A stretch of 64,000 bases of DNA from Paulinella micropora (lineage: Eukaryota; Cercozoa; Imbricatea; Euglyphida; Paulinellidae). The position numbers and the translations under genes are program-made. Shown piece after piece: positions 17,591 to 27,379 of this stretch. Where the stretch lies: contig WBZZ01006245.1 in the NCBI GenBank assembly GCA_019918135.1, positions 33,501 through 97,500 of the forward strand, written 5' to 3'. The notes beneath the pieces are model-generated. The model was not told the origin of the DNA. It made no database searches and was given only the letters and a program-made list of their open reading frames with translations. The number at the start of each line of letters is the position of its first letter. Positions within the stretch are counted from its first letter, which is position 1.

Positions 17591-17818
17591 ATGTCAATAA
17601 TAATACGTGAATTACCGAGTGATATAGTTGGACACATAAGAACATTTGTTTATGCAGAAATGCCCCTGCCGAAATATACAGCAGAATTTTGCAATATATG
17701 CGGTTTGTCTCGCACATTCCAATCGCACCCCCCGATTATAGCAAGCAATTTCTATGGTGTGGATAGTATTGAGTTTTTCACAATCTGCTCCATTAAAATG
17801 CTACAGGCGAGAGTCTAA
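17591..17818 (+). CDS. Small F-box-like / zinc-binding protein
   Basis: 75 residues. The N-terminus IIIRELPSDIVGHIRTFVY has the spacing of an F-box first helix (LPxDIxxxI). FCNICG lies in the middle, a possible metal site. Too short for a complete F-box. The divergent spacer to the structural gene holds TATATAATATG. Function uncertain; ubiquitin-ligase recruitment is only a possibility. Confidence 0.5.
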   Translation: MSIIIRELPSDIVGHIRTFVYAEMPLPKYTAEFCNICGLSRTFQSHPPIIASNFYGVDSIEFFTICSIKMLQARV

Positions 17819-17856
17819 TCTTAGAGTAAAATATGGAGAGCCCCCTTTAGTCGTTG

Positions 17857-19188
17857 TTAAGTATTAGCCTTCTTTTTAATTCTAGCACTTCTTCTTAATG
17901 GTTGCTTCACTTCCTTATCTCCAACATGTTGGAGATATTCTGGTTGTTTTCCTTCTTCTGGCTTTTCCTTCTTCTGCTTTACAAACTCATTGACGAGCAC
18001 TGCTCCTATCCCGCTTAATTGCCGTAGTTTAGTATTTGTTATTTGCCCTTCGTAATCGTTCCATATTTTTTCCAACAATTCAAGTTTATCTGCACGGCTC
18101 GCTCTCTTTCCTAATGGTTCATATTTGCTTTCTTCTTCTCCGTTTTTGCTAATATTAGTTAAATTCAAGTATAAATCTATCTTTCTTCTTAACTCCTCAA
18201 GTTCAGTCTTAATCCCTTCTGCTTTAATCTCCTCAGGATCGGCCACATTTACCCATGAATACGAAAAACTTGTCATCATATCGCCGTGTCCCAGCACATT
18301 GCTTACCCATGTGTTATAGTTCTCCAACTTTGGATTGGCAAAATTGGAATAAGATAAACTTGCATACAACTTTCTCAGCATACTGCTCTTCTGTTTATAG
18401 TTCTCCAGCCATGGAAAGATTTTAATTATTCGTTTGTTTAACTCATTGTTTTTTTGTTTGTCTAATTGCCCGTCATCGTTGATGATAACCGCTTTCTTTT
18501 TCTTGAAATGATTTCTAATTGAATTTACTTTATCAATTACAAATTCGGGAGTAAAAAGAATAACTGGCCTTTCTGTCCAATTCTTCTTTTGCCCCTCTCG
18601 CTTCTTCGCTAGATTATTAACTCTTAACCAACTCGGCTTATCAGGGATTAATTCATATGTATTCTTATCAAATATCTCTACGGGGCGGGCACCAGTTGCT
18701 ATCATTAATGATAGCAGTTTCATATAGACATCATCGCTCATGATCATTTCATTCATTTTCGCCATCACATCCCGCACATCTATTTGTATTTTTTCTTCAT
18801 TTTTCTGCTTCACATCTTTCTTGTATCCTTCTACGATTTCAATTCTTTCATCTTCGTTCAAATTGAAGTATTTATCTAGTTTGGACATTTCATAAACTTT
18901 TTCACTTTGATTTGGCTTAATTGCCTTCATTCTAACTTCAGATATTCGTTGTCGTCTTGATTGCAAATTCGGATATATTAAGACATACTTGGGGTAAATA
19001 ACTTTTAATGTTTCCAGTGCTTCTTCGTCAGTAGTTTTATTAGAAAATAATAACATTATAGAATTATGAAAGGCGATTGACGGCTTATGGTCACTATCAA
19101 AATGATTAGACACTACATTATAAATTTTTTGTTCTGTGTCTGCTACTTTTAATTGCCTCACAAACTTTCTATCACTCTCACTCCACAT
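17857..19188 (-). CDS. Tyrosine recombinase / integrase
   Basis: 443 residues. The catalytic set is visible: Arg in TGARPVEI (R168), Lys candidates in LAKKREG (195-196), Arg in SSMLRKLYASLSY (R272), His in VLGHGD (H301) and Tyr in SFSYSWV (Y310). The LRKLY and LGHGD...SY blocks recall the telomere-resolvase branch of the superfamily and the recombinases of PLVs. The N-terminal half is a helical DNA-binding arm. The C-terminal tail is basic (RRSARIKKKA). Likely role: site-specific integration of the viral genome. It converges with the preceding gene and is the last complete gene before the non-coding right end. Confidence 0.88.
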   Translation of the reverse strand: MWSESDRKFVRQLKVADTEQKIYNVVSNHFDSDHKPSIAFHNSIMLLFSNKTTDEEALETLKVIYPKYVLIYPNLQSRRQRISEVRMKAIKPNQSEKVYEMSKLDKYFNLNEDERIEIVEGYKKDVKQKNEEKIQIDVRDVMAKMNEMIMSDDVYMKLLSLMIATGARPVEIFDKNTYELIPDKPSWLRVNNLAKKREGQKKNWTERPVILFTPEFVIDKVNSIRNHFKKKKAVIINDDGQLDKQKNNELNKRIIKIFPWLENYKQKSSMLRKLYASLSYSNFANPKLENYNTWVSNVLGHGDMMTSFSYSWVNVADPEEIKAEGIKTELEELRRKIDLYLNLTNISKNGEEESKYEPLGKRASRADKLELLEKIWNDYEGQITNTKLRQLSGIGAVLVNEFVKQKKEKPEEGKQPEYLQHVGDKEVKQPLRRSARIKKKANT

Positions 19189-19529
19189 TGACTGACCGGT
19201 ATATATTAAACAAGTCTATATTTTTTATTAACAAAATTAACCTGCCTTTCAATTACTGCTTCCTGACCGCTTCTCTCCCGCGGTGTCTCTCAGAGCACAA
19301 ATCGCCTTCAACTGCTTCTTTTTGCCCCGTCCTTAAAGTCCTTTTTAAGGACACCCTAGAAGCGGTATTTTATTGTAATTCTAACTCCGCCCATATTACC
19401 ACACGCCCCATCCTTACTTCCTTATTATTTTTATTAACATTATTATTATAAAAAAAGGGTATGTAAAAGAGGATTTAACCCCATTTGACTGAGTTTAACT
19501 ATGTCCTTGGGGACGTCCCCTGTTTTAGT

Positions 19530-19626
19530 CCCCTGTTTTCAGAGAAGTTGGCCGACCCCCCCCCCCCCTTTATTGTCCATAATACCATTTGGCCGAGGGG
19601 GGTAGTGTTACATTTGAGAACAGGGG
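19530..19626. repeat. Imperfect long stem-loop with poly-C/poly-G
   Basis: CCCCTGTTTTCA (19530-19541) pairs with TGAGAACAGGGG (19615-19626) with one mismatch. Inside it TTGGCCGA and a C run (from about 19555) face TTGGCCGA and a G run (about 19589-19602). A processing, packaging or termination signal is possible. Confidence 0.5.
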
Positions 19627-20066
19627 ATTACAACCCCCGATAGTTTAAATGAAGACATTTTAACGAAATAATACCCCTACACCTATTGTTTAAGTCCTTG
19701 TGAGTTGGCGGATCCTTATTTCCATAAGTACCCTTGATTTACAAAAACAGCAAAATACACTCTCCTATTCATCGCGGGTAATAAACCGATTGAAAACTTG
19801 GCCTCCAAAACATGGAAAAAATTGATTTTTTTTGACATTTTGCAAACTTTTTCACATTTTTGAGAAAACAAATGAAACAATAAAATGAGTATCTTTAAAA
19901 AAAATGAAAAAAAAATAAGGACTTATTGAAAAAAATAAGGACACCTAGCAAGCCTTATTTCACTATAAGTCGTCTTACTCTTCACCTTTCTACCCGTCCT
20001 TATTTTTTAAGAACGAGGAGGAAAAAAAAAGGAAATCCCCGCGAATACTACCTGTGACTCGCCCCC

Positions 20067-20118
20067 ACAATGAGGTACGTATCTCAAGTAAAAAAAAAAC
20101 ACAATGAGGTACGTATCT
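20067..20118 (+). repeat. 18-bp direct repeat pair
   Basis: ACAATGAGGTACGTATCT occurs at 20067-20084 and again at 20101-20118, 34 bases apart, separated by an A-rich stretch. Possibly iteron-like or protein binding sites. Confidence 0.6.
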
Positions 20119-20146
20119 TGCAACCAAATACCCAAAAACATACGAT

Positions 20147-20169
20147 CTGTTGATTTCGTGAATCAACAG
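20147..20169. other. Perfect hairpin, 9-bp stem
   Basis: CTGTTGATT, loop TCGTG, AATCAACAG. A second hairpin with a related loop lies at 20213-20229. Both are upstream of a TATA-like box at 20261. Confidence 0.6.
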
Positions 20170-20212
20170 AATTTCACTTTTTTGTGTGTATTTACCCCCC
20201 CAACCCCCCCGC

Positions 20213-20229
20213 CACTCACTTCGTGAGTG
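20213..20229. other. Perfect hairpin, 7-bp stem
   Basis: CACTCAC, loop TTC, GTGAGTG, within C-rich sequence. It shares TTCGTGA with the hairpin at 20147. Confidence 0.55.
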
Positions 20230-20260
20230 TCCGCCCCCCCTTCCCCCCTTTGATCATTTG

Positions 20261-20274
20261 TATATATATAAAGG
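20261..20274 (+). promoter_or_regulatory. TATA box of truncated viral gene
   Basis: TATATATATAAAGG stands 82 bases upstream of the ATG at 20356, with an A-rich leader in between. This is the most canonical TATA box in the viral block. Confidence 0.5.
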
Positions 20275-20355
20275 TTGTCTATCCGCAGTTATTGAAACAA
20301 GCATTAAAAATGTAGAAAACCAACATTAGACATATAGAAAACATACAAAGAAAAC

Positions 20356-20463
20356 ATGAAAACTGACGAAGGTTTTCCAAAAATCAACAAACTAAACATT
20401 TTAGAAAGAGATTACGACGAAAAGACACATAAACCATATACACGAAGTTTATATATATTTTTA

Positions 20464-20466
<3 letters not shown>
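20356..20466 (+). pseudogene. 5' end of a gene cut by the (TA)n junction
   Basis: 36 codons starting MKTDEGFPKINKL, charged and protein-like, running directly into a (TA)n tract that supplies the stop. The AT-rich codon use matches the viral genes. It seems to be the start of a gene whose body is missing. The 5' end of the primase-helicase at the left of the window is also missing, so a circular or permuted genome is one explanation. Confidence 0.5.

Positions 20467-20519
<53 letters not shown>
20466..20519. repeat. (TA)n microsatellite at virus/host junction
   Basis: About 54 bases of uninterrupted TA dinucleotides separate the viral-type sequence from GC-richer sequence with introns. The apparent right boundary of the viral block. 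Confidence 0.85.
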
Positions 20520-20521
<2 letters not shown>

Positions 20522-20575
20522 AGGGGTGCACAGTATGGCACCCCACGGGAAGAGGTGGTTGGGCCTCTTCCCACT

Positions 20576-20727
20576 GGTTTTGAGGCTATGTCGTTGTGTT
20601 GGCTCCGAGGCTATGTTGTTGTGTTGGTTCCGAGGCTCTGTTGTTGTGTGGATTCCGAGGCTATGTCGATGTGGGTTCCGAGGCTATGTTGTTGCGTTGG
20701 TTCCGAGGCCATGTCGTTGTGTTGTTT
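20576..20727 (+). repeat. Minisatellite, unit about 25 bp
   Basis: About six imperfect copies of a unit containing CCGAGGCTATGTTGTTGTG. A reading frame crosses it, but it is only repeat-encoded Gly/Cys/Val-rich sequence, so no gene is called. From 20728 to 21120 I see nothing recognisable. Confidence 0.7.
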
Positions 20728-21129
20728 TTTATAAGACATACACCACGTGGGATCAAAGGGGTATTTACATTCCGCGATCTAGGGGTGGTGACGGGTTTCG
20801 AGGCGTCCCAGATACTTACCACAAAACGTCCTCATGCGCTGGCAGACCGCATGAAATGTCTGCTACCCCTGTGAGTACCTCCATGCGGGACCTACCCCGT
20901 CTCGTGGAGCTCTCACGCGGGGAAGATCAATCATTTGTAGTTGATTTCCTGCAAGGTACCCGACACTGTGCGGGTAGTAGGGACTTCCTTTTGGGGCCTT
21001 CTATGCAGGATGGTTAGAGTCACTCTTCCCTCCCCAACATACTCACTGTAGTCCCTGTTGGGTCGAGGGATGGAGGCGCATGGCCCTCGGGCTCAGCCAT
21101 GACAGATCAATATATTATTATTATAATTA

Positions 21130-22739
21130 TTATCTAATGGTTTTGGTGATGGCCATAGCTACAGCTCCTTTGCTGGCATTGTCTCCGGCTTTTCCAACAC
21201 AGTCAGCAAACCATTTGGAGCGGCAGTGGGGCAAAACAACATTGCCAGCGGTGCTAATGCGTGCGCTTTGTGTGGGAAAGGCAACACCGCCAGCGGCAAA
21301 AATTCGGGAGCTTTTGCAGGCTCAAGTAAGCGTCTAAGTTGAGAGCAAGTTTAAATACTTTTAATCCAAGGCATTGTTGTGTGTGTGTATGGGGAGTGGG
21401 GCGGGGGTCAACTTTAATGATAAAGAGTGCATTATTACTAGTGGGTGAAAACTGAGATCCTCGTTTGCTAATCGAAATATTTGCATCCTGCTGTACTGGT
21501 TGCAGGTAATGTGGCATCTGGTCTAAAAGCTGTGACTCTTGGTGGTGCAAGTCAGTTCCTCTCTACCTTTTCATACAAATGAAATGCTGCGTTATCATGC
21601 ATAAAAGTTTAGTAGACACAAACACAAAGTTAGTATACACAAAAAGCAATCATGCATAAACGTTTAGTAGACACCATGGATTTGCATAAAAGTTTAGTAG
21701 ACACCATGGATAACTTGTTTTTCTTTGTGTCCAAGATAATATTATAGTAGTACGCTTAGCATACACACAAAATGCTTCAACACTAACTGGAATTTTTTAA
21801 GGGGCAAGGCACTTAGGAATATTGAGGGAAGCAGGTTTTTTTTGGGGGGGGGGGGTGGTTATTCATGCATATGCATGTGTAACATCGTGTTTTATTAACG
21901 GCTGCGTTTACACAAGCCGCGTCAGAAGGAATGATTATTCATGAAAGTGTATTATTACTATGAGTAATCATATATTGGAATGACTAGTTCAAAATTATGA
22001 GTGGACGTCGACCCTCCTACTTCTATTTAGTAACCTTATTTTGCATGTGTTGCATGTTCTAGTTAATAAGGCGCTTTCTCAAAACGATGCAGCTCTCGGG
22101 GAGGAAGTAAGTTTTGCCAAAATCAGCCAGTCAAAAGCGCAATCTTGTTAACGTTACTGTGTGTGTGTAGACAACGTGGCAAATGGAGAAGGCAATGGCT
22201 ATAGTATTGGCAATGCGGTGGTAATTGGAGCCAACGGTAAGCTCTGCTACACGTGCATTATAATTACCAATGAATCGCATGCAAAATCTTACACACAATG
22301 AAAAACAAGTTATCCATGGTGAACCCCCCCCCCCCCCACACACACACACACACACACCAAGAGGGTCACACAGACAAAATTTCATGTGCGTCTACGCAAT
22401 GATGTGAGCTCGGTAAAACATTAGATTTCTCAAAATTAAACACCGAAAATCAAGAAATGTTCTGTTTTACTTGAAAAAACTTATATCAATGCCCAAGTCC
22501 TTGAGCTTGAAAAAAACCATGATGACGTATGTACTCAATATAACGTATTATATTTGTATACATACATACATACATATATACATTCATACATATATATATA
22601 TATATTATACATATATATATAATATATATGTGTGTGTGTGTGACATTTTGTAGGTTTAAATGCTATTAACACAAATCAAGTACTCGCTGGCAAGAACAAC
22701 CAAAACTCAGTTTGCAATAGTCAGTTTTGTCCTCCTTAA
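21130..22739 (+). CDS. Spliced host gene of YadA-head-like repeats (3' part)
   Basis: Four exons with phase-1 introns can be read: about 21130-21325, 21506-21550, 22171-22236 and 22654-22739 (stop TAA). Donors are GTAAGC, GTCAGT and GTAAGC; acceptors are GCAG, GTAG and GTAG. The product is a run of short repeats such as GQNNIASGANACALCGKGN, NVASGLKAVTLGGAS and NNVANGEGNGYSIGN. This N-x-A-S/N-G-x-x-A pattern resembles the beta-roll head repeats of bacterial trimeric adhesins of the YadA type. It ends QFCPP. The start is upstream and unclear, because AT-rich sequence precedes the first exon. A secreted or structural role is possible; bacterial origin followed by intron gain is speculation. Confidence 0.55.
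21702..22321. repeat. 28-bp inverted repeat pair spanning two introns and an exon
   Basis: Positions 21702-21729 and 22294-22321 are inverted copies identical at 27 of 28 positions (CACCATGGATAACTTG core). The left copy is preceded by a tandem duplication of TGCATAAA...TTTAGTAGACACCATGGA (21598-21709). Could be remains of a MITE; the exon at 22171 lies between them. Confidence 0.6.
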
Positions 22740-23069
22740 GCAACCTCCAGGTGTGTGTTACCAATAACCTCGGCCCTTGCTTGTAGACCAGCTAATGTAC
22801 ACGGAAAGATCCAATGACACGAAATGTACGTCGCAGATGGTACTAGTTGGTACTATTGGATTTCACGTTTCCTCCATTTTCGATATGGGTACCGCAAGGC
22901 TTGTCCATGGGAAATAATTGTGATCACATATGATGCCCACTGGAAACGTGCTCAGCAGCGACTGAAGTGCACTGCTGGCATGATTTAAACAACAGCTCAA
23001 CCAAAAGCAAGCGTTCTTCAATTATTAAGTTGAAGTCATTCCGTGGAGTTTGAAATAACTGTGGGTTTG
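22740..23069. other. No gene seen
   Basis: Sequence downstream of the spliced gene with no long frame and no recognised RNA or repeat. Confidence 0.4.
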
Positions 23070-23394
23070 GATACAACCCCAAGGCATAATTACACAACGA
23101 ACTCTTATTAAAAGTCTCTATGGCTGCATTAAGTCCTGACTCCTAAGAGCAGGTGAAATACCAGTAAATAGCAGAGAGGTCACTTCGTTTATTTACGTAG
23201 ATTTCTACTTGTTTGCAGACTTGGAATGCAAAGTACAAACACGACTGAACGTAGATTGTGAGTTGGTGAGCAGCTCGCGTAACTTGAAACAGCTGTATAG
23301 CACTTGAAGGATGGCTTCAAGTCCGACTTATAATTTCAAGTGTCCGAAATTTGCATTTGGAAAAAGTTTCCACAGTTGTGATGTTATCGGAATG
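23070..23394 (+). repeat. Repeat A, left copy (inverted relative to 62770-63100)
   Basis: About 320 bases matching the reverse complement of 62770-63100 with visible substitutions and small gaps. Shared blocks include ACACAACGAACTCTTATTA, AAAGTCTCTATGGCTGCA and CACTTCGTTTATTTACGTAG. No coding potential. A dispersed host repeat or an old terminal repeat. Confidence 0.75.
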
Positions 23395-23859
23395 AATACC
23401 GTACCGTACCGAATTATTAATAATATTGTGTTAAACATATTTCAAGTTTATACTTCAAGTTTAACTTCTATTTTTAGTTCCGTTACTTCATTTTTCCGTC
23501 TATTTATCAACTGTCATAACTTGTAGTTGTTACGTCACTTTCAACTGCTGTTAACAGATCAATTTATTTCCCTTCACTGAGTACAGGTTAGCTTTTTAGA
23601 AAATATTATCTATTGCATTTTCCCCCATATTTACACTTTATTTCCCTAGACAGCTTTTTCCTGTCCCCAGTCCGACCATATGAAATAATAATGATAGGTA
23701 AAATAGGCATCCACACAGGCAAAGTGGTAGTTTTTCGTTTTTTTACTTTATTTTTCCCCATACTGACTTGAACAACTCCAGCAACTGCTACACAACTCGT
23801 GTTCCAGTTGAAATATTCTCGTTAGTTCTCAGAATTTATATTGTTTCGCAAGGGACAAG

Positions 23860-24043
23860 CACTAGACGAGAGGGTTCGTACTTTACTTTATTTTAGAGAT
23901 TTGAATGATTTCTGACACGTCACTAAGTGCCACACACTGCTTTGAATTCACTGTTAGACTTATAGTGATATAGGTAAAATAGGTAATTGTCATTGGGGTG
24001 GGCCGGTATGACTAAATACTATTATTAATAAAATTGTTCATTG
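23860..24043 (+). repeat. Repeat B, left copy (direct relative to 62092-62234)
   Basis: High similarity to 62092-62234 in the same orientation, including AGAGATTTGAATGATTTCTG and TGACTAAATACTATTATTAA. The left copy has about 40 extra bases after GAATTC. Non-coding. Confidence 0.8.
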
Positions 24044-24645
24044 CTCCACCTATTTAGTTAGGAATAACGTCACCATCTACCTTATGCTACTTAGACCTCA
24101 CATATGATGGTAATATGTGTAGCACTATTCAGAAATTTCCGGAGCTGCACTAACAACTATATGCAGTAACTACTAGTAGTATATACTAACTTTGTATCCC
24201 GTTCACTGGTGCCACTGAACTTAACTTAATATGACTTAGTAAATAAAAAGTCACAGTCGTTGAAATTGCGCTGCCCCCCCGCGCGCTTCCCCGCTCCCTT
24301 GATTCCTTGAAGCAGCAGAGTCCCTTCAACTTAGCTTCCCTGTTCCCAGCCGCACACTTTCCAATGCCGTAGTCCGCCTCCAGGATCATGAAACCACTTC
24401 CGCGCCGCGCCCCCCATCTATCGTTGCTCCGGGTCCGAGTCACTGTCTTGATCGCTGTACTCCCCACTGCCTTCCCCGATCGTCGGTGTCCTTTCCCCCG
24501 CGCCTCAGATCCTCCGACTTCGGAAAATATATTTGCCAATCGACTGGGCCCAACTTGTTCTTTGCGTTCCCTGCGGCTTTCCTTTCTTCTTCTTACTTCT
24601 GCGCTTTGAGCGCTTCTCCTTCTCTATCTTCTTCTTTTCAACTAA
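24044..24645. other. No supported gene; GC-rich upstream flank of the copia element
   Basis: Contains a GC-rich stretch (24270-24520) with frames on both strands that look like non-coding shadows. No motif recognised. A link to the degenerate gag gene on the other side of the copia insertion is possible but not shown. Confidence 0.4.
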
Positions 24646-24650
24646 CGGTT

Positions 24651-24968
24651 CGTTGATAGGACAATTACGTTTTACTTTTAGTGATTACTTTGTGACTGGT
24701 AAGTAATTTATCCGTATAGTTCTAGTCAATAATTGTAACGGACGTAACGGTCCATATTGGCATTCAGACTTGGACACTGACCATTGTGTCATAATTACAG
24801 TCGTGCGGACTTTATTTCAGTTTCATTATTACCTTTGAGTTTGTCAGTTCTGCTATCTACGTGCGGATTAAAAGTGTCGATTGGTATCGTGGCTTCTAAC
24901 GGAGTCTCTCAGCAAACCGGCATCTAAGGTATCAGGTCCGTGAGTGACCGGGTATTACCTAATCAACG
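24651..24968 (+). repeat. 5' LTR of copia element
   Basis: Matches 33311-33631 almost base for base. Differences include single substitutions and a 3-base insertion in the 3' copy (TTTCATTATTACC versus TTTCATTAATATTACC). Terminal inverted repeat CGTTGAT/ATCAACG. Confidence 0.93.
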
Positions 24969-24989
24969 GTTATGAGCCGCTGGGGAAGC
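24968..24989 (+). promoter_or_regulatory. Primer-binding site, half-tRNA-Met type
   Basis: GGTTATGAGCC begins at the LTR edge. It complements a tRNA anticodon arm whose loop reads CUCAUAA (anticodon CAU, Met). Drosophila copia is known to use the 5' half of initiator tRNA-Met, cut in the anticodon loop, in the same way. The tRNA identity is inferred. Confidence 0.65.
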
Positions 24990-25130
24990 AAATTTCGGCT
25001 CCATGCGATCAGCATGAGACAATTGATGTCTCACACTCCGGTGTTTAGCGGAAATAAACAGGATTTACAGAGTTGCTATTACCAGATAGAGGAGTAATTT
25101 GCCTACGGGATTAGCACAACACTCGGGGAT

Positions 25131-26650
25131 ATGTTTCATGGTGCTTTGAAAGACCATAAAGCGGCAAGAACTGGTTATGATAGAGACAGGATGAGAAAAG
25201 CAGAAGAAATGGAAGAACCGAGAGAACCACACGAGGTGGACACACCGGAAGGATCAGACGACGAAGAAGATGAAACAGAGACACAACAAACACGACAACA
25301 GAGACAGAGAAGTAGCCAAACACCACAAGACCAGAAGACACAGCAAGAGAAACCTGCCAACTGGAAAGACATCTCCACGGAAGAGAAGAAAGCTTGGGAG
25401 GATAGGGCGAACAGAAAGAAGAAAAGAGCGATGACAAGAACCAACAAGGACGTGTACTTGCTGAGGAAGAAAAGATACAGAGAAGAACAGCAGTATCTGC
25501 ATCGCTGCAGGATGTTCCAACTTCTCGTAACAACAGCATTCTCGGAATCTAAGGTGGTTCAATTTCTTCGCAGTAAAAACGTTCATTGCCCGTTTGAGAA
25601 AGTCGGCATTGTCAAAGCAAAATACGGTAATCCAAGTGGCGCGGCGAGATACATAGAGGAGAAAGCATTTAAAGAGATGATCCCGAGACCGACAGAGGAT
25701 ATGGATGAGTATCTAACACAACATCTACTGCAGAAGAACTGGCTAGAAGCTCGGAGAGGGAAGCCATTTGAGCCAGAGGAAGCAGTAAATGGGTTGTTAG
25801 AGAAGCTAGCAGAGCATGAGGCCTATGGGCCCGCATACCTCAACGATCATTATAGATTAGCAGCAGCAAGCAGGCCAACACTGTGTGTGTGTGTGACATG
25901 ATGATATGGTAGAGTCGGCAAGAGAAATTTACGTGTTGTGGGAAGAGAAGCAGAAGAGACTGAGAAAGGAACTTAGGCAGGAGAAAGAGAGGAAGAGAGA
26001 GGGTAAGGGAGCGAATCTACTGTTTGGAGAGGGAGAGGGAGGAGAGAAGGGAGAAAAGAGAGAGAAGAACAAGAAATGGATTAAGAACGGGAAGGGCAAG
26101 GGCAACAAGAATGGTAGTGATAGTTCAGAGCAGGAGTGGTGGCTAACAGCGACATGCTATAACTGCTACCAACTGGACACATAAAGCGTTTTTGCCCCAA
26201 ACAAAAGTCAGGCCCCAAACGAACTAGTCCAAAGTCAGCTCACTCTAACTCCACAAAGGGAAAGCAAAGAGACAAGAGTGCCAAGTTTAAAAAGAAAGGA
26301 GCCAAAGGAGTCACTCTTATGAGGGGAGAAGTAGGAGAGGAGGGTGAGGAGGAAGAAGAAGACAAGTCTGAAGGGGAAGACAGCTCAGAAGAAGAAGAGT
26401 ATGGGCTAGTCATGATTGAGGGTGCAGAAGAAGCAATGGAGGGAAACATAGAAAGTGAGGAAATCATTATTGCTCGTGAAGCAGAACAAGAGGGCGAGGA
26501 GGATAGTGAGCCTCCAAAGGAGCAACGTGACAACAAACCCTTAGATCAACCCGCAAGAGCCCGTGGGGGGGGGGGAACTGTCGAGTGCTCCATTGGCTCG
26601 AAACACACTCCGAGACAGACCCCACAACCCTCCACCTCGCACTCTCACTA
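25131..26650 (+). pseudogene. Copia gag with split zinc knuckle
   Basis: A Lys/Glu/Gln-rich polypeptide starts at 25131 and stops near 25900, then continues from 25906. CYNC near 26159 begins a CCHC zinc knuckle, but its His and last Cys lie in the neighbouring frame, so a one-base loss near 26170 breaks the motif. A very acidic tail (26319-26550) follows. Gag forms the virus-like particle and the knuckle binds RNA. Confidence 0.65.
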
Positions 26651-27379
26651 GTGCTCAACACCCCGACACCTCTACAACAACCACTCCTGCCCTCACAACC
26701 TCACGAGACACACAACGTGCAACCAAAACCCTCGCAAGTGAAAGAGAAAGAAAAACGGAAAAGTGAAAAACCGACACCCACACCCACTCAGAACTCTAGA
26801 CAGACAAAGAACGAAACACCACGTCCCACTACATTCACTCCTATGAGTCACACCATAGGCCCACTAACCACTCGCTATACTGGGCTGAACTGGAAGGGAG
26901 AACAGTGTGGAGTTAAGTTGGACAGGGGGGGAGTTGGGGCAAGGCGGGTGAGGCAGCAAAGAGGCTAGTGTATGCAGACTTATGTGATTATCATGCCCGT
27001 CAAGACCCACTATTCCCTGACATTGACCTAGCACAAGACCCTTCACGTCGCCCACGCCCTTCCTGTGATTATCCGTCAGAGAGTGAGATGATAAGCATAC
27101 TGAGAGAGGGAGGGAGGGAAAGGGGGCGAGTGCACAACAAATCTCGAAAAAAGATACGGCAAAACCCGTGAAGAAAAACTCGCTAAGTCCCGTAAATATC
27201 GGAAAAAAAGACAAGGAAAGTGTCGAAAAACCCGGTAAGAAAGGAGTTAGTACAGATTCACGGAATGATGCTGTTTTGCCAGGGAATGAGGCAAGGACCG
27301 GCGGGACTAGAGCTGGAAAAGAGATCGCATTTGATGAGGCTGATGAGCGTGTAGGAGGGACAAGTGAGGGCAAGTCTTG

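Larger units (their letters stand above)
19189..20355. other. Non-coding right-terminal region of the viral block
   Basis: About 1.17 kb with no supported gene. It holds GGGGACGTCCCC (19509-19520), poly-C/poly-G tracts, a long imperfect stem, several AAGGAC/GTCCTT motifs (for example a hairpin at 19338-19352), 18-base direct repeats (20067-20084 and 20101-20118) and two hairpins with TTCGTG loops. This concentration of structure suggests a terminus, origin or recombination region rather than lost coding sequence. Confidence 0.55.

Noticed and set aside
17563-17637. Upstream start for the lectin-like gene
   Set aside because: It would translate through the AT-rich divergent promoter and hide the conserved MNLFGQS start.
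1-20466. Alternative genetic code with TAA as glutamine, suggested by the stop at 2024
   Set aside because: Most viral genes end naturally at TAA close to the next gene, so TAA works as a stop.
20463-21017. 184-residue frame beginning with Ile-Tyr repeats
   Set aside because: Start is (TA)n and the next part is a minisatellite; nothing protein-like after that.
24186-24539. 117-residue minus-strand frame
   Set aside because: No recognised motif and a competing plus-strand frame of equal quality; GC-rich composition alone explains the open reading.
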